Source: Vibrio gelatinilyticus
GTDB taxonomy: Bacteria > Pseudomonadota > Gammaproteobacteria > Enterobacterales > Vibrionaceae
DNA length: 64,000 bases
Reading direction: 5' to 3'
Assembly (NCBI RefSeq): GCF_022836845.1
Contig: NZ_JAJNNZ010000001.1
Location: forward strand, 248,001 to 312,000
Shown here: piece by piece, positions 26,436-37,546 of the stretch
How positions within the stretch are numbered: position 1 is the first letter of the stretch
Layout: each line of letters begins with the position of its first letter
Notes under the pieces: generated by a model
Databases searched by the model: none
What the model saw: only the letters and a program-made list of their open reading frames with translations
What the model was told of the DNA's origin: nothing
Program-made: the position numbers and the translations under genes

Positions 26436-26960
26436 TTATCGCTTTAAGCTTTTCAAAACATCGAATGGATTCGGTTTATCTTCCACAGTTTCCTCTGGAA
26501 TGTCACCAAACACCAAGTTATTTGAATTAACGCTACAATCTGCTTCGTCGTGCATCGCTATTTGAGGCATGTTCAAGATAAACTCGTCTTCAACTAGCTG
26601 TATAAGATCTACTTCACCGTACTCGTTCAGATCTACCAAATCGTACTCTTCCGGTGCTTCCTCTTCACTTTTCTCGCTAAAAAAAGGAGTATAAGTGAAT
26701 TGGACTTCGCATTCGTGTGCGAAAACCTCATTACAACGTTGACACTCTAAATCGACTTCTATGTTAGCTTTACCAGAGATAACAATCAGTCGCTGTTCAT
26801 CTAGCCCAAAGGACAATGTGACGTTAGCATCGCGTTTTACGCCTTCAACCGACTCGTTCAAGCGCTTAAAAAGACTGACTTGGATGATACCATCGTAATC
26901 AGTTCGTTTCTGTGCCGCTTTACCCGGGTCAACCGTTCGCGGTATTTTTACCTTTTGCAT
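26436..26960 (-). CDS. yceD: YceD, 23S rRNA accumulation protein (DUF177)
   Basis: A 174-residue DUF177 protein, upstream of rpmF as in most gammaproteobacteria. The central CQRCNEVFAHECEVQFTY motif and acidic segment (EEAPEEYDLVDLNEYGEVDL) are family hallmarks. In E. coli and plants it affects 23S rRNA accumulation; the mechanism is not settled. It is divergent from maf, and the 146-bp gap should hold the promoter for the yceD-rpmF-plsX-fab run. Confidence 0.93.
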   Translation of the reverse strand: MQKVKIPRTVDPGKAAQKRTDYDGIIQVSLFKRLNESVEGVKRDANVTLSFGLDEQRLIVISGKANIEVDLECQRCNEVFAHECEVQFTYTPFFSEKSEEEAPEEYDLVDLNEYGEVDLIQLVEDEFILNMPQIAMHDEADCSVNSNNLVFGDIPEETVEDKPNPFDVLKSLKR

Positions 26961-27046
26961 AGGGCGCGAATATTATCTTCCAAATCAAATTTAGTCAAAG
27001 AAAAAGGCAAAATAATTGTACTTTTTTTGCCAATGGATTAAGAATT

Positions 27047-27075
27047 TAGGATTACCTCACTTGGTGAGCATCCTA
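27047..27075. repeat. Inverted repeat in the yceD-maf divergent region
   Basis: TAGGAT/ATCCTA outer arms and CTCAC/GTGAG inner arms surround a TTG loop. There is no T run after it. It may be a leader hairpin for maf or a protein site shared by the divergent promoters. Confidence 0.35.
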
Positions 27076-27106
27076 GCTACTCATGATAAAGAACAAACTT
27101 AATAAA

Positions 27107-27688
27107 ATGAACCATTATCGACTTATTTTAGCCTCAACTTCATCTTATCGTGCCGAACTCCTTGATAAGCTCGGACTGGACTATGAGACATACTCTCCCA
27201 ATGTTGATGAAACGCCGTGTGAGAATGAAGACGCCAAATCTCTGGTAATGCGTCTTGCACAAGCAAAAGCAAAAGCGGGAAATAACGGACCAAATGCTCT
27301 CGTCATCGGCTCAGATCAAGTCTGTGTTATTGACGGCAACATCATTGGCAAGCCCGGGGATCGGGAGACAGCCATTGCGCAATTACAGGCGCAGTCAAAT
27401 AAAACAATCCACTTTTATACTGGATTGGCACTGTTTAACACCGAGACACGCCAATGCCAAACCAGACTGGATACTTTTTCAGTCACCTTTCGAGCTCTCA
27501 GTGAGGAGCAAATTACGCGTTATGTTGATATTGAGCAGCCTTATTTTTGTGCCGGTAGTTTCAAGAGTGAAGGTCTTGGCATCGCTCTGTTTTCAAAGCT
27601 ATCGGGTAAAGATCCAAATACACTGGTTGGTTTGCCACTCATTGATTTAGTCGACATGCTGGCCAACGAAGGGGTTCACCCCTTTTAG
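27107..27688 (+). CDS. yceF: YceF/Maf-type 7-methyl-GTP pyrophosphatase
   Basis: A 193-residue Maf-fold nucleotide pyrophosphatase. LILASTSSYRAELL is the Maf N-terminus, and the metal and catalytic residues are in PNVDETP and IGSDQVC. Closest in memory to E. coli YceF, which hydrolyses m7GTP, rather than YhdE (dTTP/UTP); GSFKSEGLGIALF supports this. The ATG at 27107 (MNHYRLIL) is chosen over 27083 on family alignment. It is divergent from yceD and faces rluC. Confidence 0.9.
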   Translation: MNHYRLILASTSSYRAELLDKLGLDYETYSPNVDETPCENEDAKSLVMRLAQAKAKAGNNGPNALVIGSDQVCVIDGNIIGKPGDRETAIAQLQAQSNKTIHFYTGLALFNTETRQCQTRLDTFSVTFRALSEEQITRYVDIEQPYFCAGSFKSEGLGIALFSKLSGKDPNTLVGLPLIDLVDMLANEGVHPF

Positions 27689-27711
27689 TAGGCAATATCA
27701 AACAGACAACA

Positions 27712-27740
27712 AACTAAGAGGGTAACGAGCCCTCTTAGTT
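27712..27740. terminator. Bidirectional terminator between yceF and rluC
   Basis: AACTAAGAGGG and CCCTCTTAGTT are perfect 11-bp arms around a 7-nt loop between convergent genes. U-tracts on both sides are moderate. Confidence 0.75.
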
Positions 27741-27777
27741 ATTCAGGAGGCATGGTTTTTCAGAAGACACCAACTAG

Positions 27778-28719
27778 TTAATTGCGTAGTTTTTCGATCG
27801 TTCGCAGCAACTTCCCTTCCATATCGGCATCAAACTCAACCTTTTCATCATTGGCTGGGTGAATAAACTGAATATGAGCGGCATGCAAAAACAGCCGATC
27901 GAGACCAAACTTACCAGTATAAGCATCGAACCGTCTGTCGCCATAGCGATCATCCCACGCAATCGGGTGTCCGGTATATTGTGTATGAACGCGAATTTGA
28001 TGCGTACGACCGGTAATAGGGCTAGCCTGCACCAACGTAGCATGTTCGAATTGCTCCAGTACTTTAAATCGCGTTTCAGACGGCTTACCGTTAGGGTTTA
28101 CACGGACAATACTGTTGACTTCATTTTTTAGCAGTGGTGCTTTCACTACTTTACAACTCGGTTTCCATTGCCCCATCACCAAAGCGAAGTAATACTTCCT
28201 AACCGTTTTTTCTCGAAACTGTGCTTGCAAGTGACGCAACGCTGAACGCTTTTTGGCGACAAGAAGAATCCCCGATGTATCGCGATCGATACGATGAACA
28301 AGCTCTAAAAAACGAGCTTGAGGGCGTAAGGCCCGCAATGCCTCTATTGCACCAAATTTTAAGCCACTTCCGCCGTGAACTGCGGTACCTGATGGCTTAT
28401 TAAGTACTAATAGGTGGTCATCTTCGTAGATGATTTTTTCTTCGAGCTCCGCAACTTTACTTAACTTAGTACTAACCGGAGCATCATCAGTTTTTTCTTC
28501 CATGGTGACAGGAGGAATTCTCACCATATCGCCAGCTTTTAATTTGTACTCTGCTTTAACGCGTTTTTTGTTAACACGCACTTCCCCTTTGCGAACGATT
28601 CTGTAAACCACGCTTTTAGGGATGTTTTTCAATTGGCCTCGCAGAAAGTTATCAATGCGTTGGCCCGCCATATCTTCGTCGATGTCGACAAACTGGACTT
28701 TAGTTCTAATTTCACTCAT
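27778..28719 (-). CDS. rluC: RluC, 23S rRNA pseudouridine synthase
   Basis: A 313-residue pseudouridine synthase that in E. coli modifies U955, U2504 and U2580 of 23S rRNA. An S4 RNA-binding domain (about residues 18-80) precedes the catalytic domain with HRIDRDTSGILLVAK, whose aspartate is the nucleophile. GRTHQIRVH is a second motif. It is divergent from rne, as in E. coli, which supports the identity over RluD. Confidence 0.95.
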   Translation of the reverse strand: MSEIRTKVQFVDIDEDMAGQRIDNFLRGQLKNIPKSVVYRIVRKGEVRVNKKRVKAEYKLKAGDMVRIPPVTMEEKTDDAPVSTKLSKVAELEEKIIYEDDHLLVLNKPSGTAVHGGSGLKFGAIEALRALRPQARFLELVHRIDRDTSGILLVAKKRSALRHLQAQFREKTVRKYYFALVMGQWKPSCKVVKAPLLKNEVNSIVRVNPNGKPSETRFKVLEQFEHATLVQASPITGRTHQIRVHTQYTGHPIAWDDRYGDRRFDAYTGKFGLDRLFLHAAHIQFIHPANDEKVEFDADMEGKLLRTIEKLRN

Positions 28720-28962
28720 TTCGTGATTATAACACTCAATGCATCGAGAAAATAACGCTTATTCTGATTAAATCATCGACTTTTTGCTCCGATAGTTTTT
28801 GCCGTTATACGGGAAAGCCCCGCATGGATAAGATGTGGATAAATTTTGAGCCAAAAGTACACATTTGCAGCAACCATTACCAAACACCTATTTTTTTCAA
28901 CATGTTAACGGGCTCTGAACCCAAATAAAGTCGATTTTTTTTATGGTTTAGAACAAAGCAGA
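28720..28962. other. rluC-rne divergent intergenic region, upstream part
   Basis: Gene-free DNA between rluC and the proposed rne promoter. It is AT-rich and must hold the rluC promoter on the minus strand. No small gene, repeat or terminator is evident in it. Confidence 0.5.
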
Positions 28963-28991
28963 TTGCTGATATTTACTGTCGCTGCTATAGT
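28963..28991 (+). promoter_or_regulatory. Candidate rne promoter
   Basis: TTGCTG at 28963-28968 and TATAGT at 28986-28991 are spaced by 17 bp. Initiation near 28998 would give a leader of about 340 nt, close to the long autoregulatory rne leader of E. coli (361 nt). Confidence 0.6.
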
Positions 28992-28997
28992 TCACAC

Positions 28998-29339
28998 CTG
29001 CAATAGAGTATTAGAATAGATTTTACACTTTCTACTAATGTCCTCTTTGCGATATTTAAATGAGTAGATTGCTTAGTATTGACACGCAGCAAATGGCATC
29101 AGACGTGGATAACTAAGAAGACTTGTCACCTACTCATCGTAGACTCGTGTTGAGTAACTACCGCCTAATTTGCGGATCACACTGGCAAAAAGTCATTGTG
29201 ATAACTGAAGTGTCCGAGAGCACCCCTTTCCAGCCGTGAGGTTGCACTTAATTTAGCCATGGGGTCAGACACCACGAGCAACGACATACAGTGGCAAGAG
29301 CAATTTGAAAATATAGAAAATACAACGAGAATTTCTACA
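28998..29339 (+). other. Long 5' leader of rne, possibly autoregulatory
   Basis: About 340 nt between the candidate promoter and the rne ATG. Predicted hairpins include TACTCA/TGAGTA (29131-29156), CCGC/GCGG (29161-29175) and ATCACA/TGTGAT (29176-29202). In E. coli the rne leader folds into hairpins that RNase E itself recognises to control its message. Equivalent function here is inferred from position and length, not shown. Confidence 0.5.
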
Positions 29340-32300
29340 ATGAAAAGAATGTTAATTAACGCAACTCAAAAAGAAGAGTTGCGTGTCGCTTTGGTCGATG
29401 GCCAGCGACTTTTCGATCTTGATATCGAAAGTCCAGGTCACGAATCTAAGAAAGCGAATATATACAAAGGACGTATCACCCGAGTAGAGCCTAGTCTAGA
29501 AGCTGCTTTTGTTGATTACGGTGCCGAGCGCCACGGTTTCCTCCCTCTTAAAGAAATTGCCCGCGAATATTTCCCACAAGGTTATACCTATCAAGGTCGC
29601 CCTAGCATTAAAGAAGTGCTTAGCGAAGGCCAAGAAGTTATCGTCCAAGTTGAGAAAGAAGAGCGCGGTAGCAAAGGCGCAGCCTTAACTACCTTTATTT
29701 CTTTAGCCGGAAGTTACCTTGTGCTAATGCCAAATAACCCTCGAGCTGGCGGTATCTCTCGTCGTATCGAAGGTGATGAGCGCACTCAGCTCAAAGCAGC
29801 CTTAAGCACTCTTGAGCTACCTCAAGGTATGGGTTTAATCGTGCGTACAGCTGGTGTTGGAAAAAGCGCTGAAGAACTTGAGTGGGACTTAAACGTACTG
29901 TTAAACCACTGGGGGGCTATTAAAGGAGCCTCCGACGCAAATCCTGCGCCTTTCCTTATCCACCAAGAAAGTAATGTGATCGTTCGCGCGATCCGTGACT
30001 ACTTGCGTCGTGATATCGGCGAGATTTTGATCGATAGCAACACGATATTTGAACGTGCACAACAGCACATTCAATTGATTCGTCCAGATTTTGCAAGCCG
30101 CGTTAAAAAGTACGATGGTGAAGTTCCACTGTTTAGTCACTATCAAATTGAAAGCCAAATCGAGTCCGCATTCCAGCGCGAAGTTCGTTTGCCATCTGGT
30201 GGTTCGATCGTTATCGACCCAACAGAAGCATTAACTTCTATCGATATTAACTCCGCTCGTGCAACGAAAGGCAGTGACATCGAAGAGACCGCACTCAACA
30301 CTAACTTAGAAGCAGCGGATGAAATCGCTCGCCAGTTGCGTTTACGCGACCTCGGCGGTTTGGTCGTCATCGACTTTATCGATATGACCCCTGTTCGTCA
30401 TCAAAGAGAAGTCGAGAATCGCTTAAAAGATGCCGTTCGACTTGATCGTGCTCGCGTTCAAATCGGCCGTATTTCACGCTTCGGTCTTCTTGAAATGTCG
30501 CGCCAACGTCTGAGCCCATCATTAGCCGAAGCAAGTCATCACATTTGCCCTCGCTGTACTGGTACTGGTGTTGTTCGAGACAACGAGTCTTTGGCTCTAT
30601 CTGTTCTTCGTCTAATTGAAGAAGAAGCCCTAAAAGATAATACGTCACAAGTTCTGGCCATTGTTCCAGTCCCTATTGCGTCTTATCTGCTCAACGAGAA
30701 ACGTCGCTCTGTTAACCACATTGAGCGAGTACAAGACGTCAAGATCACCGTAGTGCCAGATTCCGATATGGAAACACCGCACTTTGAAGTCGTTCGCGTA
30801 CGTGAAGGTGAAGAACTTGATCTTCTTTCTTACCTACTTCCAAGAAAAATGGAAGCTCTCAAAGAAGCTGAAAGCAAAGAACCAAGTGAAGTTGAAGTAA
30901 AACCACGTAAATTGGAGCAACCGGCTCTGCAAGGTTTTGCTGCACCAACTCAAAGCGCTCCAGCTCCGACTCCAACACCGAAGGCAAAAGACAAACCAGC
31001 GGAAGCTAAACCAAGTGAACCAGGTTTGGTGTCTCGTCTATTCAAGGCTATTGCTGGATTATTCTCTTCAAAAGAAGTTGAAGTCGAAAAGACACCGTCA
31101 AAAGAAGAGAAGCAGCAAGACAAGCGTGATAATCGCCAACGTCGTAATCGCAGTGACCAACGCCGCCGAGGTAATCAAGAAGGTCGCGACAACGATCGTA
31201 ATCGTAATCGTAATCGTCGCAAGCCTGCAGCGAAAGAAGATACAATTGAAGAATCTCGTGACAACGCTGAAGCTCGCAAACCTCAAAACCGCCGTAACAA
31301 GCAAAATGATCGCCGTGGAAATACCAAGAAACGCGAAGATGATGCGAGCAAGTCGAAAGTAGCTGAGCAAGGTCAACAACTAGCAACTGAAGCGCAAGCT
31401 GAAAAGAAAGTAGTTCGCGATGAAGAGAAAGCGAACAAAGTCAAAGAGCGTCGTCAACGTCGTAAACTGACAAAGCAGATCCGCGTTAAAGATCAAGTTG
31501 CAAGCAAAGCTGCTGAGAAAGAGAAAAAACCGGCGGCTGTTGCCAAAGAAACTGCTGATAAGCAGAAGCTAGACGACGCACAACCTAAAACAGCTCAAGG
31601 TGACACTGCACAAGAAGAACCTAAGCAACGTCGTAATCGCCGTTCACCGCGTCATCTTCGTGCTAGTGGGCAGCGTCGTCGTCGTGGCCGCGATCGTCGC
31701 CCTAACCCGTTCCGCTTGCGTAGCGGTGGCGTAGCATCTCCTGAAATGTCAATGGGTAAGGTTATGCCAAGTTACGGCATCACTAAGCCAGTTGCGAAGC
31801 AAAAACCGGTAGCAGAGCAAAGCCCTGTGAACGAGAAAGCAGAGTCGCAAGAGCAATCGGTAATTCTAGGTGGTTTCGCTTGTCCAGAAATGTCGATGGG
31901 TAAAGTGATCATTGTTAAAGAACCATACTTGCAAGACGCTCCGAAAACTGAAAGTAAGGCCAAAGAAGAACCACAACAAGTAGCTCAACCTATCGTTGAA
32001 GAGTTGCCTGTTGTAGAGTCAGCACCTGAAAACTCAGAAGTTGTTGAGAATTCAACGGTAGACGTTGAAGTTGTTGAGACTCCTAACGTTGGCGCTCCTG
32101 TAGCTGCCCAAAGCAAACCTGCAAAGCAGCAAGTTTCGCTTCAAGCTGAGAAAGTTGCTGTAAAAGCGCCTCAACAGTTCAAAGGTCATGCTACCGCCCC
32201 AATGGCAAAAGCATCGGGAAGCAATGAAGTGAAGGAAATCACTATCGTAGCTGCGCCTCTAAAAACTGAACGTTACCAAGCAAAAGGTGCTGGAAGCCAA

Positions 32301-32348
32301 GCCGCGACCAACAAAGCATCTGCCGGTATGACTAAGCCTAATTACTAA
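29340..32348 (+). CDS. rne: RNase E, main endoribonuclease and degradosome scaffold
   Basis: A 1002-residue endoribonuclease that processes rRNA and tRNA precursors and starts mRNA decay at the inner membrane. The N-terminal half has an S1 RNA-binding domain (about 35-125), the 5' sensor and the DNase I-like domain with metal aspartates ([23 protein letters not shown]), then the zinc link CPRCTGTG. An amphipathic membrane-targeting helix ([16 protein letters not shown]) lies near 561-577. The rest is disordered and charged, with an arginine-rich RNA-binding block near 763-800 and two copies of PEMSMGKV (near 800 and 848). The ATG at 29340 is chosen over 29259 because [10 protein letters not shown] matches the family. 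A terminator follows. Confidence 0.97.
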   Translation: MKRMLINATQKEELRVALVDGQRLFDLDIESPGHESKKANIYKGRITRVEPSLEAAFVDYGAERHGFLPLKEIAREYFPQGYTYQGRPSIKEVLSEGQEVIVQVEKEERGSKGAALTTFISLAGSYLVLMPNNPRAGGISRRIEGDERTQLKAALSTLELPQGMGLIVRTAGVGKSAEELEWDLNVLLNHWGAIKGASDANPAPFLIHQESNVIVRAIRDYLRRDIGEILIDSNTIFERAQQHIQLIRPDFASRVKKYDGEVPLFSHYQIESQIESAFQREVRLPSGGSIVIDPTEALTSIDINSARATKGSDIEETALNTNLEAADEIARQLRLRDLGGLVVIDFIDMTPVRHQREVENRLKDAVRLDRARVQIGRISRFGLLEMSRQRLSPSLAEASHHICPRCTGTGVVRDNESLALSVLRLIEEEALKDNTSQVLAIVPVPIASYLLNEKRRSVNHIERVQDVKITVVPDSDMETPHFEVVRVREGEELDLLSYLLPRKMEALKEAESKEPSEVEVKPRKLEQPALQGFAAPTQSAPAPTPTPKAKDKPAEAKPSEPGLVSRLFKAIAGLFSSKEVEVEKTPSKEEKQQDKRDNRQRRNRSDQRRRGNQEGRDNDRNRNRNRRKPAAKEDTIEESRDNAEARKPQNRRNKQNDRRGNTKKREDDASKSKVAEQGQQLATEAQAEKKVVRDEEKANKVKERRQRRKLTKQIRVKDQVASKAAEKEKKPAAVAKETADKQKLDDAQPKTAQGDTAQEEPKQRRNRRSPRHLRASGQRRRRGRDRRPNPFRLRSGGVASPEMSMGKVMPSYGITKPVAKQKPVAEQSPVNEKAESQEQSVILGGFACPEMSMGKVIIVKEPYLQDAPKTESKAKEEPQQVAQPIVEELPVVESAPENSEVVENSTVDVEVVETPNVGAPVAAQSKPAKQQVSLQAEKVAVKAPQQFKGHATAPMAKASGSNEVKEITIVAAPLKTERYQAKGAGSQAATNKASAGMTKPNY

Positions 32349-32370
32349 GCTTCGTTCTACTACCAACGGA

Positions 32371-32400
32371 AAAGGCTGCTCATAGAGCAGTCTTTTTTTT
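32371..32400 (+). terminator. Intrinsic terminator of rne
   Basis: CTGCTC and GAGCAG with an ATA loop form the stem, followed by a T run (TCTTTTTTTT), 23 bp past the rne stop. Confidence 0.92.
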
Positions 32401-32693
32401 CCCTTTCCTACCCTAATTGAAGTACAAGCTATCGTTACACCTTGTTTCATTATTGAACTTATAGTGACATTTCTGTAGGATCGAGCCCCTTATACATTAC
32501 TCTGTCGCAATATCGTATCTTCGAAGCATTGATTAACTCAATCGGTTGAATCTACCCTTTTGAAAATGCCGCTTTCTACTTGTGTTGACGAGCTACAAGG
32601 CTCATACCGGTGAAAAAAGCGCGTATTGACTAACTTTGATAATTCGCGCTCATTGTAATTCTCTGTCTCTAACCCTATAAATGTTGAGCTAAA
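32401..32693. other. Intergenic region before the SulP transporter
   Basis: Together with the rne terminator this is a 345-bp gene-free gap. It should contain the SulP gene promoter, but no well-spaced -35/-10 pair stands out. No small gene or repeat is seen. Confidence 0.4.
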
Positions 32694-34253
32694 ATGTTTG
32701 AGTTCCCACAATTTTCAAAGCACTCTGTAAAAAATGATGTGTTGTCAGGCCTTACCGTTGCCTTAGCACTTGTTCCAGAAGCCGTAGCGTTCGCCTTCGT
32801 GGCTGGCGTCGATCCAATGGTTGGCCTATACGCCGCGTTTATCGTCGGTTTGATCACGTCTATATTCGGTGGTCGTCCTGGTATGATTTCGGGGGCAACA
32901 GGCGCTATGGCTGTTGTAATGGTCAGCCTAGTGGCTACTCATGGTGTCCAATACCTATTCGCTGCCATACTCATTGCTGGTGTCCTGCAGATTTCCGCAG
33001 GACTATTCAAGCTGGGTAAATTTATTCGAATGGTACCGCACCCTGTGATGATTGGCTTCGTTAATGGTTTGGCCATTGTTATCTTTTTAGCTCAGCTGGG
33101 TCAGTTCAAAGCACCTGATCTATCAGGCGCGTTAACATGGCTGCCACAAGGTCAAATGTTGCTTATGCTTGGCTTGGTTGGCCTGACTATGGCTATCATC
33201 CACTTTTTACCAAAATTCACGACCGCTGTACCATCTTCTTTAGTGGCAATAGTAAGCGTAACATTACTCGTACAAGGTCTTGATCTTGAAACCCGCACAG
33301 TGGTCGACTTCCTAAGAACAATGTCGGGTGATATCAATGCGACCCTAGCAGGTTCACTACCAACATTTTCGGTCCCGGTCGTACCGTTGACTTTAGAAAC
33401 GCTGCAAATCATCCTACCTTATGCAATCATCTTGGCTGCAATTGGCTTGATCGAGTCATTGTTGACATTGACAGTGTTGGATGAGATGACTAACACTCGC
33501 GGTCAATCAAACCGAGAGTGTGTAGGCCAAGGCCTAGCAAACGTCACTTGTTCGATGTTTGGAGCAATGGGCGGGTGTGCAATGATTGGTCAATCAATGA
33601 TCAATGTTAACTCAGGTGGTCGTGGTCGACTTTCAGGTATCGTTGCGGCGGTAGCCTTACTGATGTTCATTTTGTTCGCAGCAGCACTTATTGAAATGAT
33701 CCCACTAGCCGCACTCGTCGGCGTTATGTTCATGGTGGTTATTGGTACCTTCGAATGGGCTACATTTAAACTCGCACGTCGAGTACCTAAACGTGATTTC
33801 TTCGTCATTGTTTTAGTGACTGTCGTAACCGTACTCACAGATCTAGCAGTCGCCGTAGCCGTAGGTGTCATCGTTTCTGCGCTAATGTTTGCCTGGGAAC
33901 ACGCTAAACACATCTATGCGAGCAGTAACACCAATGCTGACGGTTCGAAAGAGTATCACATCAATGGTCCTATCTTTTTCGGTTCAGCCGCTAATTTCCT
34001 CGAGCTGTTTGATTCAAAAAATGACCCTGAAGATGTCATTGTTGATTTTGCAAATTCCCGCGTTGCCGATCATTCGGCTATCGAAGCGATAGAAACGCTT
34101 GCTGAGCGCTATAATGCCGTAAATAAAACGCTGCACCTTCGTCACTTGAGCCCAGACTGCCGAGCCCTTCTGCACAAGGCTGGTAGCTTAGTCGAGATCA
34201 ATGTAAAAGAGGATCCAAGCTATAAAGTCGCCACCGATATATTAGCTGGTTAA
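32694..34253 (+). CDS. SulP family anion transporter with STAS domain
   Basis: A 519-residue inner-membrane transporter. The membrane part (to about residue 405) starts with [20 protein letters not shown], and contains the family segment [22 protein letters not shown]. The cytoplasmic C-terminus (about 415-519) is a STAS domain ([19 protein letters not shown] to [18 protein letters not shown]). SulP proteins move sulfate, bicarbonate or dicarboxylates with sodium or protons; the substrate cannot be told from sequence alone. It is monocistronic and ends at a terminator. Confidence 0.93.
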   Translation: MFEFPQFSKHSVKNDVLSGLTVALALVPEAVAFAFVAGVDPMVGLYAAFIVGLITSIFGGRPGMISGATGAMAVVMVSLVATHGVQYLFAAILIAGVLQISAGLFKLGKFIRMVPHPVMIGFVNGLAIVIFLAQLGQFKAPDLSGALTWLPQGQMLLMLGLVGLTMAIIHFLPKFTTAVPSSLVAIVSVTLLVQGLDLETRTVVDFLRTMSGDINATLAGSLPTFSVPVVPLTLETLQIILPYAIILAAIGLIESLLTLTVLDEMTNTRGQSNRECVGQGLANVTCSMFGAMGGCAMIGQSMINVNSGGRGRLSGIVAAVALLMFILFAAALIEMIPLAALVGVMFMVVIGTFEWATFKLARRVPKRDFFVIVLVTVVTVLTDLAVAVAVGVIVSALMFAWEHAKHIYASSNTNADGSKEYHINGPIFFGSAANFLELFDSKNDPEDVIVDFANSRVADHSAIEAIETLAERYNAVNKTLHLRHLSPDCRALLHKAGSLVEINVKEDPSYKVATDILAG

Positions 34254-34257
34254 ACAC

Positions 34258-34283
34258 AAAAAAGGGGCCGATGGCCCCTTTTT
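34258..34283. terminator. Bidirectional terminator after SulP gene
   Basis: AAAAAGGGGCC and GGCCCCTTTTT are perfect 11-bp arms around GAT. It serves the SulP gene and the convergent yeaC gene. Confidence 0.95.
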
Positions 34284-34302
34284 CCTATTTGATGGTTTAG
34301 CG

Positions 34303-34593
34303 TCAATCTATCAGGCTATCAGCTTTTACTCTGACGATATCACTCTGATCACCTTGAAACTGTCTCTTCAGTTCTGATTTACTTTTAAAGGCTATCTCAC
34401 CACCCGCTGCGACACTCATGTGCTCGGGATTTACATTGTGCTTTGACTGATACAGCATTACGGCTTGCATACAAGAGTTTCTTTGCTCTTGCGACAAAGC
34501 AGCACCCTCTGGCCATTTACCTGTTTCACACGCGTAGGTGAGCCTGTCATACACATCCGGCGTCATTGCCGCCAATAGTTGTTCTACGTCCAT
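34303..34593 (-). CDS. yeaC: YeaC-family protein (DUF1315)
   Basis: A 96-residue small protein with no signal or membrane helix. TPDVYDRLTYACETGKWPEG and AVMLYQSKHN match the DUF1315/YeaC family. Its function is unknown. In E. coli yeaC lies near msrB, gapA and yeaD, and the same set occurs here within 4 kb, which supports the assignment. Confidence 0.88.
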   Translation of the reverse strand: MDVEQLLAAMTPDVYDRLTYACETGKWPEGAALSQEQRNSCMQAVMLYQSKHNVNPEHMSVAAGGEIAFKSKSELKRQFQGDQSDIVRVKADSLID

Positions 34594-34771
34594 AATATGT
34601 CCTTAGTCTCTTTTAAATTGCTCCACTGCATTTATACGAGACATGTACTATTCTGCATCGAAATAGTATTGAGAATTGAGAGGTTAATTCCTTACTGAAA
34701 ACATAACGCGATGCTACACTGAGTCAAGTTACCACCAACAAATAAGTGTCTCTGATCACAAGTGTTATGAC

Positions 34772-35587
34772 ATGCCATTAATCCGCACCCTTTTATACGC
34801 CTTAGTTGCGCTTTCTCTTACCGGATGCTTTCAAAGTCGGAAGAACACTGACCAACTGTGTAAAAACAATGAATCACTCGAATGCAATAAAATGAACGTC
34901 AATGATGGTCAATGCAGAGTTGCCCGTACAGATGTTATCTGGCACCGCCACCAGGCACAAGGCGATGTCAGCGAGCGATCAAAAATAGAGGAGTTTAGAC
35001 TTTTTAAAACCTATCAGAAATGCTTAGAGCTCGCCTCACAAATTCAGCCGATAGAACAAGCTGATTTAAAAGCGCTCCGATACAACGCCCTAGTGTATAC
35101 CATTGATGAACAGACCCGAATTTCCGATGAACTCACAAATACTTCTGCGCCAGAAACATTGTACTTTCTTTGGAGTGAAACTGGCAGTCGCCTCGCGAGA
35201 CAACAGTTTCTTCGGCTGGAAGGAACCGGTGCCTTAGAGACCAGCTCCTTACAATATGCGCTCGCAACTTACTACACCACTCGCGACAAAGAGAAAACCA
35301 TTGTTCTCCTTCACAGAGCATTAGAGCTCACAGCGAAAGATGATCTCAATGTGGATATCATTAAATCGCTCGCGAGTGTTAATCAAAGTCTGGGCCGTTA
35401 TGAACAGTCATATACATGGGCAATGGTGGGACGACATTTCAATGTCCCTATTGCTAATGACAACGAACTGAGGCTGCTATACCCTTTCGGCGACACAACC
35501 TTCACGAAGCTAAACAGCAAAGCCAATGAAATTATCAGTAGCATCGAAAAAGGCACATACCAACAATCGTACCACCAAAACCACTGA
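34772..35587 (+). CDS. DUF2989 lipoprotein
   Basis: A 271-residue lipoprotein: signal peptide to the lipobox LTGC with Cys19. The Phe at +2 does not signal inner-membrane retention, so outer-membrane sorting is expected. The body is helical, with TPR-like pairs (ALATYYTTRDKEKTIVLLHRALELT, SLGRYEQSYTWAMVGRHF). Two early cysteine pairs could form disulfides (LCKNNESLECNKMNVNDGQC). The family is recognised as DUF2989, common in vibrios, with no known role. It faces msrB across a strong terminator. Confidence 0.8.
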   Translation: MPLIRTLLYALVALSLTGCFQSRKNTDQLCKNNESLECNKMNVNDGQCRVARTDVIWHRHQAQGDVSERSKIEEFRLFKTYQKCLELASQIQPIEQADLKALRYNALVYTIDEQTRISDELTNTSAPETLYFLWSETGSRLARQQFLRLEGTGALETSSLQYALATYYTTRDKEKTIVLLHRALELTAKDDLNVDIIKSLASVNQSLGRYEQSYTWAMVGRHFNVPIANDNELRLLYPFGDTTFTKLNSKANEIISSIEKGTYQQSYHQNH

Positions 35588-35613
35588 CATTCTTAACAGT
35601 AACTAATCTGACG

Positions 35614-35646
35614 AAAATGTATCATTTTGAAAAAATGATACATTTT
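35614..35646. terminator. Bidirectional terminator, DUF2989 gene / msrB
   Basis: A perfect 15-bp inverted repeat (AAAATGTATCATTTT and its complement) with a 3-nt loop, followed by a T run on the plus strand. Confidence 0.9.
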
Positions 35647-35659
35647 TTTTGTCTATTAC

Positions 35660-36070
35660 TCACAAATTGTCAGTTTTGTTGAAAATTAACGACACTGAGT
35701 TTACACAATAGCGCTCCCCCGTGGTCGTCGGGCCATCAGTGAAAACGTGCCCCAAATGGCTGTCACACGTTGCGCAGCGTATCTCGACACGTTGCATTCC
35801 GTGACTGAGATCATTCAAATACCGTACAGCTCCGTTATTAATAGGGGCATCAAAGCTAGGCCACCCACAACCTGAGTCGTACTTATTATCTGAGCTAAAC
35901 AGTGGCGTTTTGCAGCAAGTACATTGATATGCTCCGGTTTCTTTATTGTGAAGCAGTGTCCCGCTGTAAGGGGGTTCGGTCCCCCCTTGCCGACAAACAC
36001 GATACTGCTCGTCAGTAAGCTCTTGACGCCAATCCTCACTTGACTTCGTTACTCTTTTAGATTCGTTCAC
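35660..36070 (-). CDS. msrB: MsrB, peptide-methionine (R)-S-oxide reductase
   Basis: A 136-residue repair enzyme that reduces methionine-R-sulfoxide in proteins. Zinc cysteines are in CTCCKTP (one pair of CxxC) and [12 protein letters not shown]; the catalytic cysteine is in RYCVNSVSL near the C-terminus. [13 protein letters not shown] is the substrate-binding signature. No signal peptide, so it acts in the cytoplasm. It is divergent from gapA. Confidence 0.96.
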   Translation of the reverse strand: MNESKRVTKSSEDWRQELTDEQYRVCRQGGTEPPYSGTLLHNKETGAYQCTCCKTPLFSSDNKYDSGCGWPSFDAPINNGAVRYLNDLSHGMQRVEIRCATCDSHLGHVFTDGPTTTGERYCVNSVSLIFNKTDNL

Positions 36071-37404
<1,334 letters not shown>

Positions 37405-37434
37405 TGTAAGCAGTTAGCGAAGAATTTCGTTAGG

Positions 37435-37463
37435 AAAAAGGCGACTATTTAGTCGCCTTTTTT
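37435..37463 (+). terminator. Intrinsic terminator of gapA
   Basis: AAAAAGGCGACT and AGTCGCCTTTTT are perfect 12-bp arms around ATTT. Confidence 0.95.
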
Positions 37464-37546
37464 GTATCTGAAACCTTATGTTTTGAAAGCAAATCAGACT
37501 CAACGTTAGGTTTCCTTGTAGAATATTTGCTGTAGGAAAAGTGATT

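Noticed and set aside
31048..31386. Minus-strand frames inside the rne tail
   Set aside because: They are composition artefacts of the Arg/Lys/Asp-rich RNase E tail with no start context.
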